From: Nocardioides xinjiangensis
GTDB lineage: Bacteria; Actinomycetota; Actinomycetes; Propionibacteriales; Nocardioidaceae
DNA: 64,000 bases
NCBI RefSeq assembly: GCF_017916455.1
Contig: NZ_JAFMSY010000002.1
Coordinates: 466,429 to 530,428 of the forward strand
Direction of reading: 5' to 3'
Shown: positions 16,974 through 26,171 of the stretch, piece after piece
How positions within the stretch are numbered: the first letter of the stretch is position 1
How the letters are laid out: the number at the start of each line of letters is the position of its first letter
The notes under the pieces: generated by a model
Seen by the model: only the letters and a program-made list of their open reading frames with translations
Told to the model about the DNA's origin: nothing
The model's database searches: none
Position numbers and translations under genes: made by a program

Positions 16974-18320
16974 TCAGATCACCGGGAGCATCCGGTCGCG
17001 CTCGTAGGCCGAGACCTGCGTCCGGTACTCCTCCCACTCGGCGCGCTTGTTGCGCAGGAAGAAGTCGAAGACGTGCTCGCCCAGCGTCTCGGCGAGCAGC
17101 TCGGAGTCCTCGGCGACGCCGATGGCGTCCGACAGGCTGCGCGGCAGGGGCGTGATGCCCAGCGCGCGCCGCTCCCGCTCGGTCAGCGACCAGACGTCGT
17201 CCTCGGCCTCGCGAGGCAGCTCGTAGCCCTCCTCGATGCCCTTCATGCCCGCGGCGAGCACGACGGCGAAGGCGAGGTAGGGGTTGCAGGCCGGGTCGAT
17301 CGTGCGCAGCTCGACGCGCGTCGACTGGCCCTTGTTGGGCTTGTACATCGGCACCCGGACCATCGCGGACCGGTTGTTGTGGCCCCAGCACACGCCCGAG
17401 GGCGCCTCGCCGCCGCCGAGCAGGCGCTTGTAGGAGTTGACCCACTGGTTGGTGACCACGCTGATCTCGCTGGCGTGGCGCAGGATGCCGGCGATGAACT
17501 GGCGTCCGGTGCGCGACAGCTGGTACTCCGCGCCCGCCTCGAAGAAGGCGTTGCGGTCGCCCTCGAAGAGCGAGACGTGGGTGTGCATGCCCGAGCCCGG
17601 GTGGGTGGTGAACGGCTTGGGCATGAACGACGCCCAGATGCCCTGACCGAGCGCCACCTCGCGGATGACGGTGCGGAAGGTCATGATGTTGTCGGCGGTG
17701 GTCAGCGCGTCGGCGTAGCGCAGGTCGATCTCCTGCTGGCCGGGACCGCCCTCGTGGTGGCTGAACTCCACCGAGATGCCCATCGCCTCGAGCATGGTGA
17801 TCGCCTCGCGGCGGAAGTCCGCCCCCCGCGACTGGGCGGTGTGGTCGAAGAACCCGCTGCGGTCGACCGGCTGGGGCTCGTCACCCTTCCCGGGCACGTC
17901 CTTGAACAGGTAGAACTCGATCTCGGGGTGGGTGTAGAAGGTGAACCCCTTGTCGGCCGCCCGGCTCAGCGTCCGCTTCAGGACGTGGCGCGGGTCGGCG
18001 TACGACGGGCTGCCGTCGGGCATCACGATGTCGCAGAACATCCGTGCGGTGGCCGGGCCGCCGTCGTCGCCGGTGCGCCAGGGCAGGATCTGGAACGTCG
18101 AGGCGTCGGGGTGGGCGAGCATGTCGGACTCGTAGACGCGGGCGAAGCCCTCGATGGCCGAGCCGTCGAAGCCGATGCCCTCGTCGAAGGCGTTCTCGAG
18201 CTCGGCGGGCGCCACGCTCACGCTCTTGAGGAAGCCCAGCACGTCGGTGAACCACAGCCGCACGAACCGGACGTCGCGCTCCTCGAGCGCCCGGAGCACG
18301 AAGTCCTCTTGCTTGCCCAT
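16974..18320 (-). CDS. glnA2: Type I glutamine synthetase (GlnA2-like)
   Basis: ATP-dependent ligation of ammonia to glutamate, cytoplasmic dodecamer. The 448 residues show IGFDGSAIEGF near 49, the Mg-binding HPEIEFYLF near 131 and GSGMHTHVS near 243, the ATP-site KPFTTHPGSG and the RVELRTIDPACNPY signature near 338. The NLYDLP-type adenylylation loop of GSI-beta enzymes is missing, so it is a GSI-alpha form and GlnE probably acts on another GlnA. TAGGGT (18327-18332) lies 6 nt before the ATG: leaderless mRNA. Divergent from the M20 hydrolase gene. Confidence 0.92.
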   Translation of the reverse strand: MGKQEDFVLRALEERDVRFVRLWFTDVLGFLKSVSVAPAELENAFDEGIGFDGSAIEGFARVYESDMLAHPDASTFQILPWRTGDDGGPATARMFCDIVMPDGSPSYADPRHVLKRTLSRAADKGFTFYTHPEIEFYLFKDVPGKGDEPQPVDRSGFFDHTAQSRGADFRREAITMLEAMGISVEFSHHEGGPGQQEIDLRYADALTTADNIMTFRTVIREVALGQGIWASFMPKPFTTHPGSGMHTHVSLFEGDRNAFFEAGAEYQLSRTGRQFIAGILRHASEISVVTNQWVNSYKRLLGGGEAPSGVCWGHNNRSAMVRVPMYKPNKGQSTRVELRTIDPACNPYLAFAVVLAAGMKGIEEGYELPREAEDDVWSLTERERRALGITPLPRSLSDAIGVAEDSELLAETLGEHVFDFFLRNKRAEWEEYRTQVSAYERDRMLPVI

Positions 18321-18440
18321 GGCACCACCCTAGGGGGCGTCGGCGGCCGTTCCGTCCGGTGGCTGAGGTGTGGTCGGTGCTAGCGTCGCGAGACCAGTCG
18401 CCCGCTCGGGCCCGCCCCCCACGGGAAGGGACACTGCACG

Positions 18441-19790
18441 ATGAGCCACCACGACGAGTCCTCCGGCACCTCCGCCCCCACGCCACCGGACAGCTTCCTG
18501 CTCCGCCACCTCGGCGAGGAGGCACGGCGCCTGGCCCGGACGGCGCGGGCCCCGGAGGCCACCACCGCCGGCGCCGACCCGGACGTCCTCGCGGCGCTGG
18601 GTGCGGCCGTGGACGAGCTCGCGCCGACGCTGCTCGCCGCCAGCCACGACCTGTCGGAGCATCCCGAGGTCTCCTTCGAGGAGCACCGGTCGGCGGCCGT
18701 GCTCGCCGACCTCGTCGAGGGGCGCGGGATCGACGTGGTCCGCCAGGCGCACGGGCTCCCCACCGCGCTGCGCGCCGAGGTCGGCGACCCCGACGGTCCC
18801 ACCATCGCGGTGCTCTCGGAGTACGACGCCCTGCCGGGCATCGGGCACGGCTGCGGCCACAACGTCATCGCCACCGCCGGGCTGGGGGCGTTCCTGGCAC
18901 TGGCCGCCGTCGCCGACCGCCTGCCGGGTCGCGTCGTGTGGCTCGGCACCCCCGCGGAGGAGGGCGGCGGTGGCAAGGAGCTCATGGCGGCCGACGGGGC
19001 GTTCGAGGGCGTGGACGCGGCGCTCATGGTGCATCCGTTCACCTACGACATCGCCGACCCGCTCTTCCTCGGCCGCCGGCAGCTCCGCGCCACCTTCACC
19101 GGCATCACCTCGCACGCCTCGGCGCAGCCGTTCATGGGCCGCAACGCCCTCGACGCGGTCAACCTCATGTACACCGGCGTCGGGCTCCACCGTCAGCAGA
19201 TGCCGCCGACGGACCGCGTGCACGGCGTCGTCACCGCCGGCGGAGAGCGACCCAACGTCATCCCCGAGCACGCCGAGATGCTGTTCTACCTGCGCAGCGA
19301 GCACCCCGAGGGGCTCGCCGTCCTCAGCGACCGGCTCGCCGACATCGCCCGCGGCGCGGCCCTCATGACCGGGTGCGGCGTGGAGCTGTCCTGGGACGAG
19401 GCACCGGCCTACCTGCCCGTCCGCGGCAACGGCCCCCTCGCCGCGGCGTGGACCACCCGCTACGGCGAGCGGGGGCGCACCGTGCTGCCGCCGGACGTGG
19501 TGCCGCGGATGTTCGCCGGCTCGACCGACTTCGGCAACGTCTCCTACCGGCTGCCGGGGGTCCACGCGATGGTCCGGATCACCGACGCCGACCTGTCGCT
19601 CCACACCCGGGAGTTCGCCGACGCCGCGGTGAGCGAGGAGGCCGACCGGGTGGTGCTCGACTCGGCCTGGTCGCTGGCGGCGGTCTGCGCCGACTGGCTC
19701 AGCGACGCCGAGCTGCGGCAGGCGGCCGCCGACGACTTCGCGGCCGCCGGCGGCGCCGTCGACGTCGCGTCCTACTTCGGGGAGGGCTGA
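18441..19790 (+). CDS. M20 family amidohydrolase (AbgB-like)
   Basis: A 449-residue zinc aminoacylase/amidohydrolase of the M20D group. Metal and catalytic motifs: EYDALPGIGHGCGHN near 130-144, PAEEGGGGKELM near 172 and VHPFTYD near 196. A dimerisation lid with TFTGITSHASAQPF follows near 216. It is closest in layout to p-aminobenzoyl-glutamate hydrolase, and the AbgT-type transporter 3 bp downstream supports uptake and cleavage of p-aminobenzoyl-glutamate or a similar N-acyl amino acid. TAGCGT about 50 nt upstream is a possible -10; GGGAAGGGA precedes the ATG. Confidence 0.87.
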   Translation: MSHHDESSGTSAPTPPDSFLLRHLGEEARRLARTARAPEATTAGADPDVLAALGAAVDELAPTLLAASHDLSEHPEVSFEEHRSAAVLADLVEGRGIDVVRQAHGLPTALRAEVGDPDGPTIAVLSEYDALPGIGHGCGHNVIATAGLGAFLALAAVADRLPGRVVWLGTPAEEGGGGKELMAADGAFEGVDAALMVHPFTYDIADPLFLGRRQLRATFTGITSHASAQPFMGRNALDAVNLMYTGVGLHRQQMPPTDRVHGVVTAGGERPNVIPEHAEMLFYLRSEHPEGLAVLSDRLADIARGAALMTGCGVELSWDEAPAYLPVRGNGPLAAAWTTRYGERGRTVLPPDVVPRMFAGSTDFGNVSYRLPGVHAMVRITDADLSLHTREFADAAVSEEADRVVLDSAWSLAAVCADWLSDAELRQAAADDFAAAGGAVDVASYFGEG

Positions 19791-19793
19791 GCG

Positions 19794-21407
19794 ATGACCG
19801 CCACCGACGCGACGCCGTCGCGCACCGACCGGGCCCTGGCCGCCGTCGAGCGCGTCGGCAACCGGCTCCCCGACCCGTTCCTGCTGTTCCTCGGCCTGTT
19901 CCTCGTCGTCGGCGTGATCTCCACGGTGCTGCAGCTGCTCGGCACCGCGGTGACCATCCCCGGGTCGGACGAGGAGACGGCCGTCCGCGGCCTCTTCACC
20001 GGCGAGGGGCTGTCCTGGCTGACGGTCAACCTCGGCGCCAACTTCATCGGCTTCCCGCCGCTGGTGACCGTCGTGACGATCCTGCTCGCCGTCACCGTCG
20101 CCGAGCGCACCGGCCTGCTCGGCGCGGCGATCCGTGCCAGCCTCGGATCGGCGCCGCGCTGGCTGCTGCCGTACGCCGTCGGGTTCGTCGGGGTGAACGC
20201 GTCGGTGATGGCCGACGCCGCCTTCATCGTGGTGCCGCCCCTGGCGGCGATGGTCTTCAAGGCAGCCGGGCGGCATCCGCTCGCGGGCCTGGTCGGAGGC
20301 TTCGCCGCCGTCGGTGCCGGCTACTCCACCTCGATGCTGGTCACCAGCCTGGACGCGCTGTTCGCCGGGATCACCAGCTCCGTGACGACCGGCCTGCCCG
20401 AGGCCGGGGCGGCGGTCACCCCGGTCTCCAACCTCTGGTTCAACATGGCGTCGTCGGTCGTGCTGGCGCTGATCGCGGGCCTGGTGATTGACCGCCTCGT
20501 CGAGCCGCGCCTGGTCCGCGAGGACGCGCCGGTCGACATGGTCGAGCAGGACGACGCCGCCGCCACCCTCGACGGCGGCGCGGGTGACGACGAGGACGTC
20601 GCCCCCGCGCTGCGGGCGGCGCCCGTGGACCTCTCCCCCGACCTGAAGCCGGCGGAGCGTCGCGGGCTGCGCGTGGCGGGCCTGGTGTTCCTCGCGCTCG
20701 CCGTCGTGATCCTGGCGGCGGTGCTGCCGGGCGGGTCGCCGTGGCGCAACGAGGACGGGGCGTTCCTTCCGGAGTCCCCGCTGCTGGACTCCACGGTGTT
20801 CGTCGTGTTCGTGATGTTCCTCGGGCCCGCCCTGGCGTACGGCTTCGTGAGCGGGTCCCTGCGCGAGGCCGCCGACGTGCCCAAGGTGATGGGCCTGGGC
20901 ATCAAGGACATGGCCGCCTTCATCGTGCTGGCGTTCATGCTCGGTCAGTTCATCGCCCTCTTCAACTGGAGCAACGTCGGCTCCGCGCTGGCCGTCGCGG
21001 GCGCCGACGGCCTCGAGTCGATCGGCCTCACCGGCTACCCCGCCATCATCGGGTTCATCCTGCTCGCGTCGTTGCTCAACCTGTTCATCGTCAGCGGCTC
21101 CTCGATGTGGACGCTGATGGGCGCGGTCTTCGTGCCGCTGTTCGCGCTCCTGGGCTACGAGCCGGGGTTCGTGCAGGCGGCGTTCCGGGTGGGCGACTCG
21201 GCCACCCAGGTGATCACGCCGATGAACCCCTACATCTGGATCTTCCTCGTGATGCTCAAGCGCTACGAGCCCGACGCGGGGCTCGGCACCGTCATCTCGC
21301 GGATGATCCCGTTCGTGGTGCCCTTCTGGATCTCCTGGGTGGCCGTGCTCACCGTCTTCTACCTGACGGGCGCCGACGTCGGGCCGGGGGTCGGGATCCG
21401 GATCTGA
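19794..21407 (+). CDS. abgT: AbgT family transporter
   Basis: A 537-residue inner-membrane transporter with about 11-13 hydrophobic helices; members import p-aminobenzoyl-glutamate or export antimetabolites such as sulfonamides. The N-terminal RVGNRLPDPFLLFLGLF, the VTILLAVTVAERTGL segment and the C-terminal SGSSMWTLMGAVFVPLF with VITPMNPYIWIFL match the family. A soluble acidic loop (about 245-280) splits the two halves. It starts 3 nt after the stop of the M20 hydrolase gene, so both are one operon: import plus intracellular cleavage. Confidence 0.9.
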   Translation: MTATDATPSRTDRALAAVERVGNRLPDPFLLFLGLFLVVGVISTVLQLLGTAVTIPGSDEETAVRGLFTGEGLSWLTVNLGANFIGFPPLVTVVTILLAVTVAERTGLLGAAIRASLGSAPRWLLPYAVGFVGVNASVMADAAFIVVPPLAAMVFKAAGRHPLAGLVGGFAAVGAGYSTSMLVTSLDALFAGITSSVTTGLPEAGAAVTPVSNLWFNMASSVVLALIAGLVIDRLVEPRLVREDAPVDMVEQDDAAATLDGGAGDDEDVAPALRAAPVDLSPDLKPAERRGLRVAGLVFLALAVVILAAVLPGGSPWRNEDGAFLPESPLLDSTVFVVFVMFLGPALAYGFVSGSLREAADVPKVMGLGIKDMAAFIVLAFMLGQFIALFNWSNVGSALAVAGADGLESIGLTGYPAIIGFILLASLLNLFIVSGSSMWTLMGAVFVPLFALLGYEPGFVQAAFRVGDSATQVITPMNPYIWIFLVMLKRYEPDAGLGTVISRMIPFVVPFWISWVAVLTVFYLTGADVGPGVGIRI

Positions 21408-21467
21408 CCGCGCGGTCGCGGCCCCCAGCGTCCCGCCGCCGATCCCCGGGCCCGGTCAGGCGCGGCG

Positions 21468-22103
21468 TCAGCGGCAGATGTTGACGTCCTGGGAGCCGAG
21501 GACGCCGTCCCAGACCTCGCGCATCGGCCCGAGCCAGCTCTCGGTCGTCGGCACGAACGCGATGCTGCCGTTGACCTTCTTCCTCACGCCGTCCACGCGC
21601 ACCTTCTCGACGACGAGGGGGACGGTGACCTCGCGGCGGCGCACCCCCTCCCAGCAGGCCGAGGCACGCTTCTTCGTCACCGCCTCCTCGAGCGTGACCG
21701 GGTCGCCGACCCGCTCGCCGTTGTAGCGCCACGCGACGGTGGTGAGGTAGCCGGTGTGGCCCTCCCACGGCGCCACGACGGTCACCGACATGCCCCACGT
21801 GCGCCTGGTGGCCACGTCGAAGGTGACCGTGCCGCCCCGCACCTCCTTGGTCCTGGACCGCCAGACGTGGACCACGTCGGCATCGAGCGTGCCGCGTGCG
21901 TTGACGAGCTGGACCTCGCAGCCCTCGCAGTCCTCGACCGCGAAGGTCAGGGCCGTGCGGGCCTGGGCGCCGCGCTGGTCGGGCTGAGCCCCGACGGGGG
22001 TGGCCTGGGCCACCGCCGCGGGGGCTGCGAGCGAGCCGGCGAGCAGCGCGGCGCCGAGGGCGGTGCCGAGGGTGGTGCCGAGGGTGGTCATGCGGTTGGT
22101 CAT
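21468..22103 (-). CDS. Secreted protein of unknown function, 211 residues
   Basis: Begins with a signal peptide of about 32 residues (TLGTALGAALLAGSLAAPAAV, AxA-type site). The mature part is a beta-rich domain with the closely spaced pair EDCEGCEVQLVNARG near residue 58 and further Cys residues at ACWEG and the C-terminal NICR, suggesting disulfides. It may be surface-associated. GGGAGAGACAG precedes the ATG. It is the first of four small exported proteins grouped around the first two-component system. No family assignment. Confidence 0.65.
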   Translation of the reverse strand: MTNRMTTLGTTLGTALGAALLAGSLAAPAAVAQATPVGAQPDQRGAQARTALTFAVEDCEGCEVQLVNARGTLDADVVHVWRSRTKEVRGGTVTFDVATRRTWGMSVTVVAPWEGHTGYLTTVAWRYNGERVGDPVTLEEAVTKKRASACWEGVRRREVTVPLVVEKVRVDGVRKKVNGSIAFVPTTESWLGPMREVWDGVLGSQDVNICR

Positions 22104-22170
22104 CTGTCTCTCCCCGTGAAGTGGTCGTCGAGGGGTGGACGCGCCGCGACAGCGGGAGGTTGCATCTTCC

Positions 22171-22602
22171 TCAGTCGTCGGCGAGCGTGTTGCGCTCGAG
22201 CTCGGCGAGGGTGGGTCGGCCCCGGTTGCAGAAGACCTCGAGGTCCACGGAGTTGCGGCCGTCGCTGAAGACCGCGTCCACGTCGTCGTCCGGGCCCTTC
22301 TCCCAGCTCACGACCCGCCACCCGGCCGCCTCGTCGGGTCGTACGCCGACGCCGTACGCCCACGTGTCCCGGCACTGCACCACGAAGGCGCCCCACTCAC
22401 CGGAGATCTCCTCGCGCACCCGTGGCCCGTCGGGTGCCGGGACCGAGGCGGGGTCGACGGCGGTGTCGCGCACCACCTCGTCGCCGACGGGGCCGCGGTC
22501 GCGGATCGTCGCCCCGACGGTGGACACGGCGAAGACGCCGACCAGCACGGCCACGGCCGTGGTGGCGGCCCACAGCCCGACGAGCAGCATCCGACGCCTC
22601 AC
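22171..22602 (-). CDS. Membrane-anchored small protein near two-component system 1
   Basis: A 143-residue protein with one N-terminal transmembrane helix (about 5-27) and an extracytoplasmic domain containing two Cys (FVVQCRD and LEVFCNRGRP), probably disulfide-bonded. No recognised family. Its GTG start is preceded at 6 nt by CACGAT (22609-22614), so it is likely leaderless. It is divergent from the response regulator gene, and the CTAAGG-type repeats in the shared 102-bp region could control both genes. Confidence 0.62.
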   Translation of the reverse strand: MRRRMLLVGLWAATTAVAVLVGVFAVSTVGATIRDRGPVGDEVVRDTAVDPASVPAPDGPRVREEISGEWGAFVVQCRDTWAYGVGVRPDEAAGWRVVSWEKGPDDDVDAVFSDGRNSVDLEVFCNRGRPTLAELERNTLADD

Positions 22603-22648
22603 CGGACCATCGTGCCGCCTGCCGGGTGAGGACGAGGCCAGGCGGTGG

Positions 22649-22666
22649 TTAAGGCGCGGCTAAGGC
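22649..22666 (+). promoter_or_regulatory. 11-bp-phased direct repeat, likely response regulator binding site
   Basis: TTAAGGC (22649-22655) and CTAAGGC (22660-22666) are spaced exactly 11 bp, the arrangement bound by OmpR/PhoB-type dimers. The site ends just before the expected -35 position of the response regulator promoter (-10 TACGGT at 22692-22697) and lies 46-64 bp upstream of the divergent 143-residue protein gene, so it may regulate both. Confidence 0.6.
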
Positions 22667-22704
22667 CGGGGGCGGCCGGCGTCCGGGACGGTACGGTCTC
22701 GGGC

Positions 22705-23442
<738 letters not shown>

Positions 23443-23443
23443 G

Positions 23444-24742
23444 GTGCGCCGCAGCCTCCTGCTCACCGCGGCGGCGGCGATCTCGATGGTCCTGCTCGCC
23501 ATGCTGGTGCCGATGGCCATCCTGGTCCGCAGCTACGCCTTGGAGGACCGGCTGGCGCGGGCCGCGCTCGAGGTGCAGGCGGTCGAGACGGTGGTGTCCG
23601 GGCAGGACAAGGGCGTCGTCGGGCAGTACGTCGCCCGGCTCAACGACGCCGCCGAGCACACCCGGGTCACCGTGCTCTACCCCGACGGGACCGGGGTCGG
23701 GCCCGACCCCGGCGAGGACGAGCGGGTCCTCGACGCGCGCAACACCGGGCGCGCCCGCGTCGACGACGTGGCCGGCGGTTCGCAGGTCCTCGTGCCGGTC
23801 TCCCGTGGCGGCAACTCGGCCCTCCCGTCGCTGACGCCGGTGATCCGGGTCGTCGTGGACGAGCCGGGGATCACCTCTGCGGTGGGCGTCGCCTGGGGCC
23901 TGCTCGGGCTGCTCGCGCTGACCCTGCTCGCCGGCTCCCTGGTCGTCGTCGACCGCTTGGGCCGGTCGGTCGTCCAGCCCATCCGCCGGCTCGCCGAGCA
24001 CACCCAGACGCTCGGGCGCACCGGCACGGTCGCGCCGGTGGCGGCGGTGTCCGGACCGCGCGAGGTGCAGGAGCTCGCCGGCGCCGTCGACCGCCTCGTC
24101 GGCCGGATCCAGCTCCTGCTCGCGCGCGAGCGGGAGCACGTCGCCGACCTCTCCCACCGCCTCCGCACCCCGGTGACCGCGCTGCGGCTGCGGGTGGAGG
24201 CGGTGACCGACCCCGACCTGCGCGAGCGGCTCGCCGGTGACCTCGACGCCCTCCAGGCGACGGTCGACGAGATCGTGCGCGAGGCACGGCGCTCGGAGCG
24301 CGAGGGCCTCGACCCCCGCACCGACGCGGTCGCGGTCATCGCCGAGCGCGTCCGTCACTGGGAGCCGCTCGCCGAGGACCAGGGCCGGCCCTACGACCTC
24401 GCCCTGGCCACGCACGGTCCGCTGCTGCGCACCAGCCGTGCCGACCTCGAGGCCCTGGTCGACGTGCTGCTCGACAACGTCTTCTCGCACACCGCCGACG
24501 ACGCCGCCGTACGCGTGAGCCTGACCGCCACCGACGACCGCGTCGAGCTCGTCGTCGACGACGCCGGGCCCGGCCTGCCCGACGGCCTGGACCCCACCGG
24601 TCGGGGCGAGAGCGGAGCCGGGTCCACCGGCCTCGGCCTCGCGATCGCGGCGCGAACGGCCGCGGACTCGGGCGGAAGCCTCACGACGGGCACCTCCGAC
24701 ATGGGGGGAGCCCGGGTCGCCGTCACGTTGAGGACGGCCTGA
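23444..24742 (+). CDS. Sensor histidine kinase (system 1)
   Basis: A 432-residue membrane kinase. Two transmembrane helices (about 6-28 and 147-168) enclose an extracytoplasmic sensor region of about 115 residues; a HAMP linker is next. The HisKA box VADLSHRLRTPVTALR near 229 holds the phospho-His, and the ATPase domain has LLDNVFSHT (N box), DDAGPGLP and TGLGLAIAART. DLSHRLRTP instead of DxSHELRTP is a subtype common in actinobacteria. It is co-transcribed with the regulator. The ligand is unknown; neighbouring exported proteins are candidates for accessory sensors. Confidence 0.9.
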   Translation: MRRSLLLTAAAAISMVLLAMLVPMAILVRSYALEDRLARAALEVQAVETVVSGQDKGVVGQYVARLNDAAEHTRVTVLYPDGTGVGPDPGEDERVLDARNTGRARVDDVAGGSQVLVPVSRGGNSALPSLTPVIRVVVDEPGITSAVGVAWGLLGLLALTLLAGSLVVVDRLGRSVVQPIRRLAEHTQTLGRTGTVAPVAAVSGPREVQELAGAVDRLVGRIQLLLAREREHVADLSHRLRTPVTALRLRVEAVTDPDLRERLAGDLDALQATVDEIVREARRSEREGLDPRTDAVAVIAERVRHWEPLAEDQGRPYDLALATHGPLLRTSRADLEALVDVLLDNVFSHTADDAAVRVSLTATDDRVELVVDDAGPGLPDGLDPTGRGESGAGSTGLGLAIAARTAADSGGSLTTGTSDMGGARVAVTLRTA

Positions 24743-24754
24743 CCCGGGCTCCAG

Positions 24755-24777
24755 CCGGTCGGCGGGCCGCCGACCGG
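24755..24777. terminator. Bidirectional terminator-like hairpin
   Basis: CCGGTCGGCG (24755-24764) pairs perfectly with CGCCGACCGG (24768-24777) across a 3-nt loop. It lies between the converging ends of the histidine kinase gene and the 125-residue secreted protein gene. No T-tract is present, as is usual in high-GC actinobacteria. Confidence 0.6.
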
Positions 24778-24784
24778 GCGTGCG

Positions 24785-25162
24785 TCAGCGCACGGTGACC
24801 TTCGTGGAGCAGGTCCTGCCGCCCGCCGGTGTCACGGACAGCCGGAAGGTGTCGGAGCCCGCGGTGTCGCCACGGAACGTGTCGAGGTCCAGCTCGCCCT
24901 CGCCGTCGGCGCGCAGCACCCGCGACGTCGCGACCCTGCCGTCGTGCCGGATGCTCACCCGCCACTCGCTGCCGACCCGGGCGCCGTCGACGTCGGCGTC
25001 GACCTCGAAGCCGCCTCGCTCACGGTCGACGCCGAGCTCGTACGTCGCGCCGGCGCAGGTGCCCCGCCGCTCGACGTCGGCACTCGCCGGTCCGGCGACC
25101 AGGACGGTGGTGCCCGCCGCGGCGGTGGCGACGAGGGCGGTGCTGGCGATCAGCTTCTTCAT
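24785..25162 (-). CDS. Secreted small protein, paralogue of the next gene
   Basis: A 125-residue exported protein with a clean signal peptide (MKKLIASTALVATAAAGTTV, cleavage after ASA near 28). The mature domain has RGTCAGATYELGVDRE near its start and a Cys near the end (GGRTCSTKV), so one disulfide is likely. It shares the RGTC-x-GAT-x-EL block, the middle LDxDTF-like strand and the terminal Cys with the 126-residue protein encoded 29 bp upstream, which indicates tandem duplication. AGAGGAGAC precedes the ATG. Function unknown. Confidence 0.7.
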   Translation of the reverse strand: MKKLIASTALVATAAAGTTVLVAGPASADVERRGTCAGATYELGVDRERGGFEVDADVDGARVGSEWRVSIRHDGRVATSRVLRADGEGELDLDTFRGDTAGSDTFRLSVTPAGGRTCSTKVTVR

Positions 25163-25191
25163 GGTGTCTCCTCTGTTCGGTCGGGTGCGGG

Positions 25192-25572
25192 TCAGGAGCC
25201 GAGGGTGGCCGTGCACGGCTCGCCCTCGGCGGGGCTGAAGGTGACGGTGTACGTCGCGTCGCCGGGGTTGCCGGAGCTGTAGGCGTCGACGTCGATCTCG
25301 CCGTCCTCGTCGGTGGTGCGGCTGCCGTCGAGCAGCGACGCCTCGCCGCGGAGCAGCTCCACCTGCCACTCCTCGCCCGGACCGGAGGACTGCAGCTCCG
25401 CACTCACCTCGGTGCCGTCGTCCTCCGCCTCGGCGCTGAGCTCCCAGGTCGCGCCGCCGCACGTGCCGCGCTCGCTGGTCTGGTCCTCGACGGCGTTGCC
25501 GACGGCCCACCAGGCTCCGGCTCCGACGATGACCGCCGCGGCGACGCCCCCTCCGATGACTGCCTTGTGCAC
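25192..25572 (-). CDS. Membrane-anchored small protein, paralogue of the preceding secreted one
   Basis: A 126-residue protein with an N-terminal anchor or uncleaved signal (VIGGGVAAAVIVGAGAWWAV) and an outside domain containing RGTCGGATWELSAEAEDD and a late Cys (GEPCTATL), parallel to its neighbour. The GTG start has GAGGAGGAATC upstream. Three phased CTAA(C/G)G-like elements lie 60-97 bp upstream and match the site beside response regulator 1, so the operon is a likely target. One paralogue is anchored and the other released, which suggests a paired function. Confidence 0.68.
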   Translation of the reverse strand: MHKAVIGGGVAAAVIVGAGAWWAVGNAVEDQTSERGTCGGATWELSAEAEDDGTEVSAELQSSGPGEEWQVELLRGEASLLDGSRTTDEDGEIDVDAYSSGNPGDATYTVTFSPAEGEPCTATLGS

Positions 25573-25631
25573 GATTCCTCCTCGTCCGACGCCGTGGTGG
25601 CGTCACGACAGGAAGGCTCGTCGAGGCGCGG

Positions 25632-25669
25632 CTAACCGCGCTCCAGCCCGCCGCTAAGGGCAGGCAAAG
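25632..25669 (-). promoter_or_regulatory. Phased CTAACC/CTAAGG elements upstream of paralogue operon
   Basis: CTAACC (25632), CTAAGG (25654) and the weaker CAAAG (25665) are spaced 22 and 11 bp, i.e. on the same face of the helix. They match the TTAAGGC/CTAAGGC repeat at 22649 in sequence, and relative to the minus-strand genes they have the same orientation. Likely binding site of response regulator 1. Confidence 0.5.
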
Positions 25670-25678
25670 TCGTCCGGA

Positions 25679-26164
25679 GCGGTGCGTGAGGCAGGTTTTG
25701 CGCCTCGGAAAGGTGCCTCACGCACCGCCACGCACCTGTCCACCCGAGCAGCGGTGAGTGACGCAGGTTCTGCGCTCCGGAAAGGTGCCTCACACACCGC
25801 CCCGCCCCCAACCACCCGAGCAGCGGTGCGTCACGCAGGTTCCGCGCCCCGGAAAGCTGCCTCACGCACCGCCCCGCCCCCAACTAGCCGACGAGCGGTG
25901 AGTCACGCAGGTTCCGCGCCCCGAGAAGCTGCCTCACGCACCGCCCCGCCCCCGCTCCGCCCGGGCAGCGGTACGTGACGCAGGTTCCGCGCCCCGAAAA
26001 GCTGCCTCACGCACCGCCCCGCACCCGTCCACCCGACCAGCGGTGCGTGACGCAGGTTCCACGCCCCGAAAAGCTGCCTCACGCACCGCCCCCCGGCCCG
26101 CGCCCACCCGAGCTGCGGTGAGTCACGCAGGTTCCGCGCCCCGAAAATCTGCCTCACGCACCGC
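25679..26164. repeat. Tandem array of seven palindromic 50-bp units on a 72-bp period
   Basis: Units start at 25679, 25751, 25823, 25895, 25968, 26040 and 26115 (steps 72, 72, 72, 73, 72, 75). Each is a 50-bp inverted repeat; in the first copy GCGGTGCGTGAGGCA pairs perfectly with TGCCTCACGCACCGC, leaving a 20-nt centre that in the third copy forms a second small hairpin (TTCCG/CGGAA). The centres are asymmetric and all point the same way. The 22-25 bp between units are C-rich (CCCCGCCCC, CCACCCGA) and also related. The array fills the gap between nadE (stop 8 bp away) and the paralogue operon. No gene is seen in it. Confidence 0.92.
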
Positions 26165-26171
26165 CCCAGGG

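Noticed and set aside
13298..17155. A 1285-residue plus-strand open frame antisense to glnE
   Set aside because: High-GC antisense shadow without domains; glnE on the minus strand has complete motifs.
25679..26164. CRISPR array
   Set aside because: The 50-bp units are palindromic and longer than usual, the 22-25 bp between them are similar C-rich sequences rather than unique spacers, and no cas gene is present.
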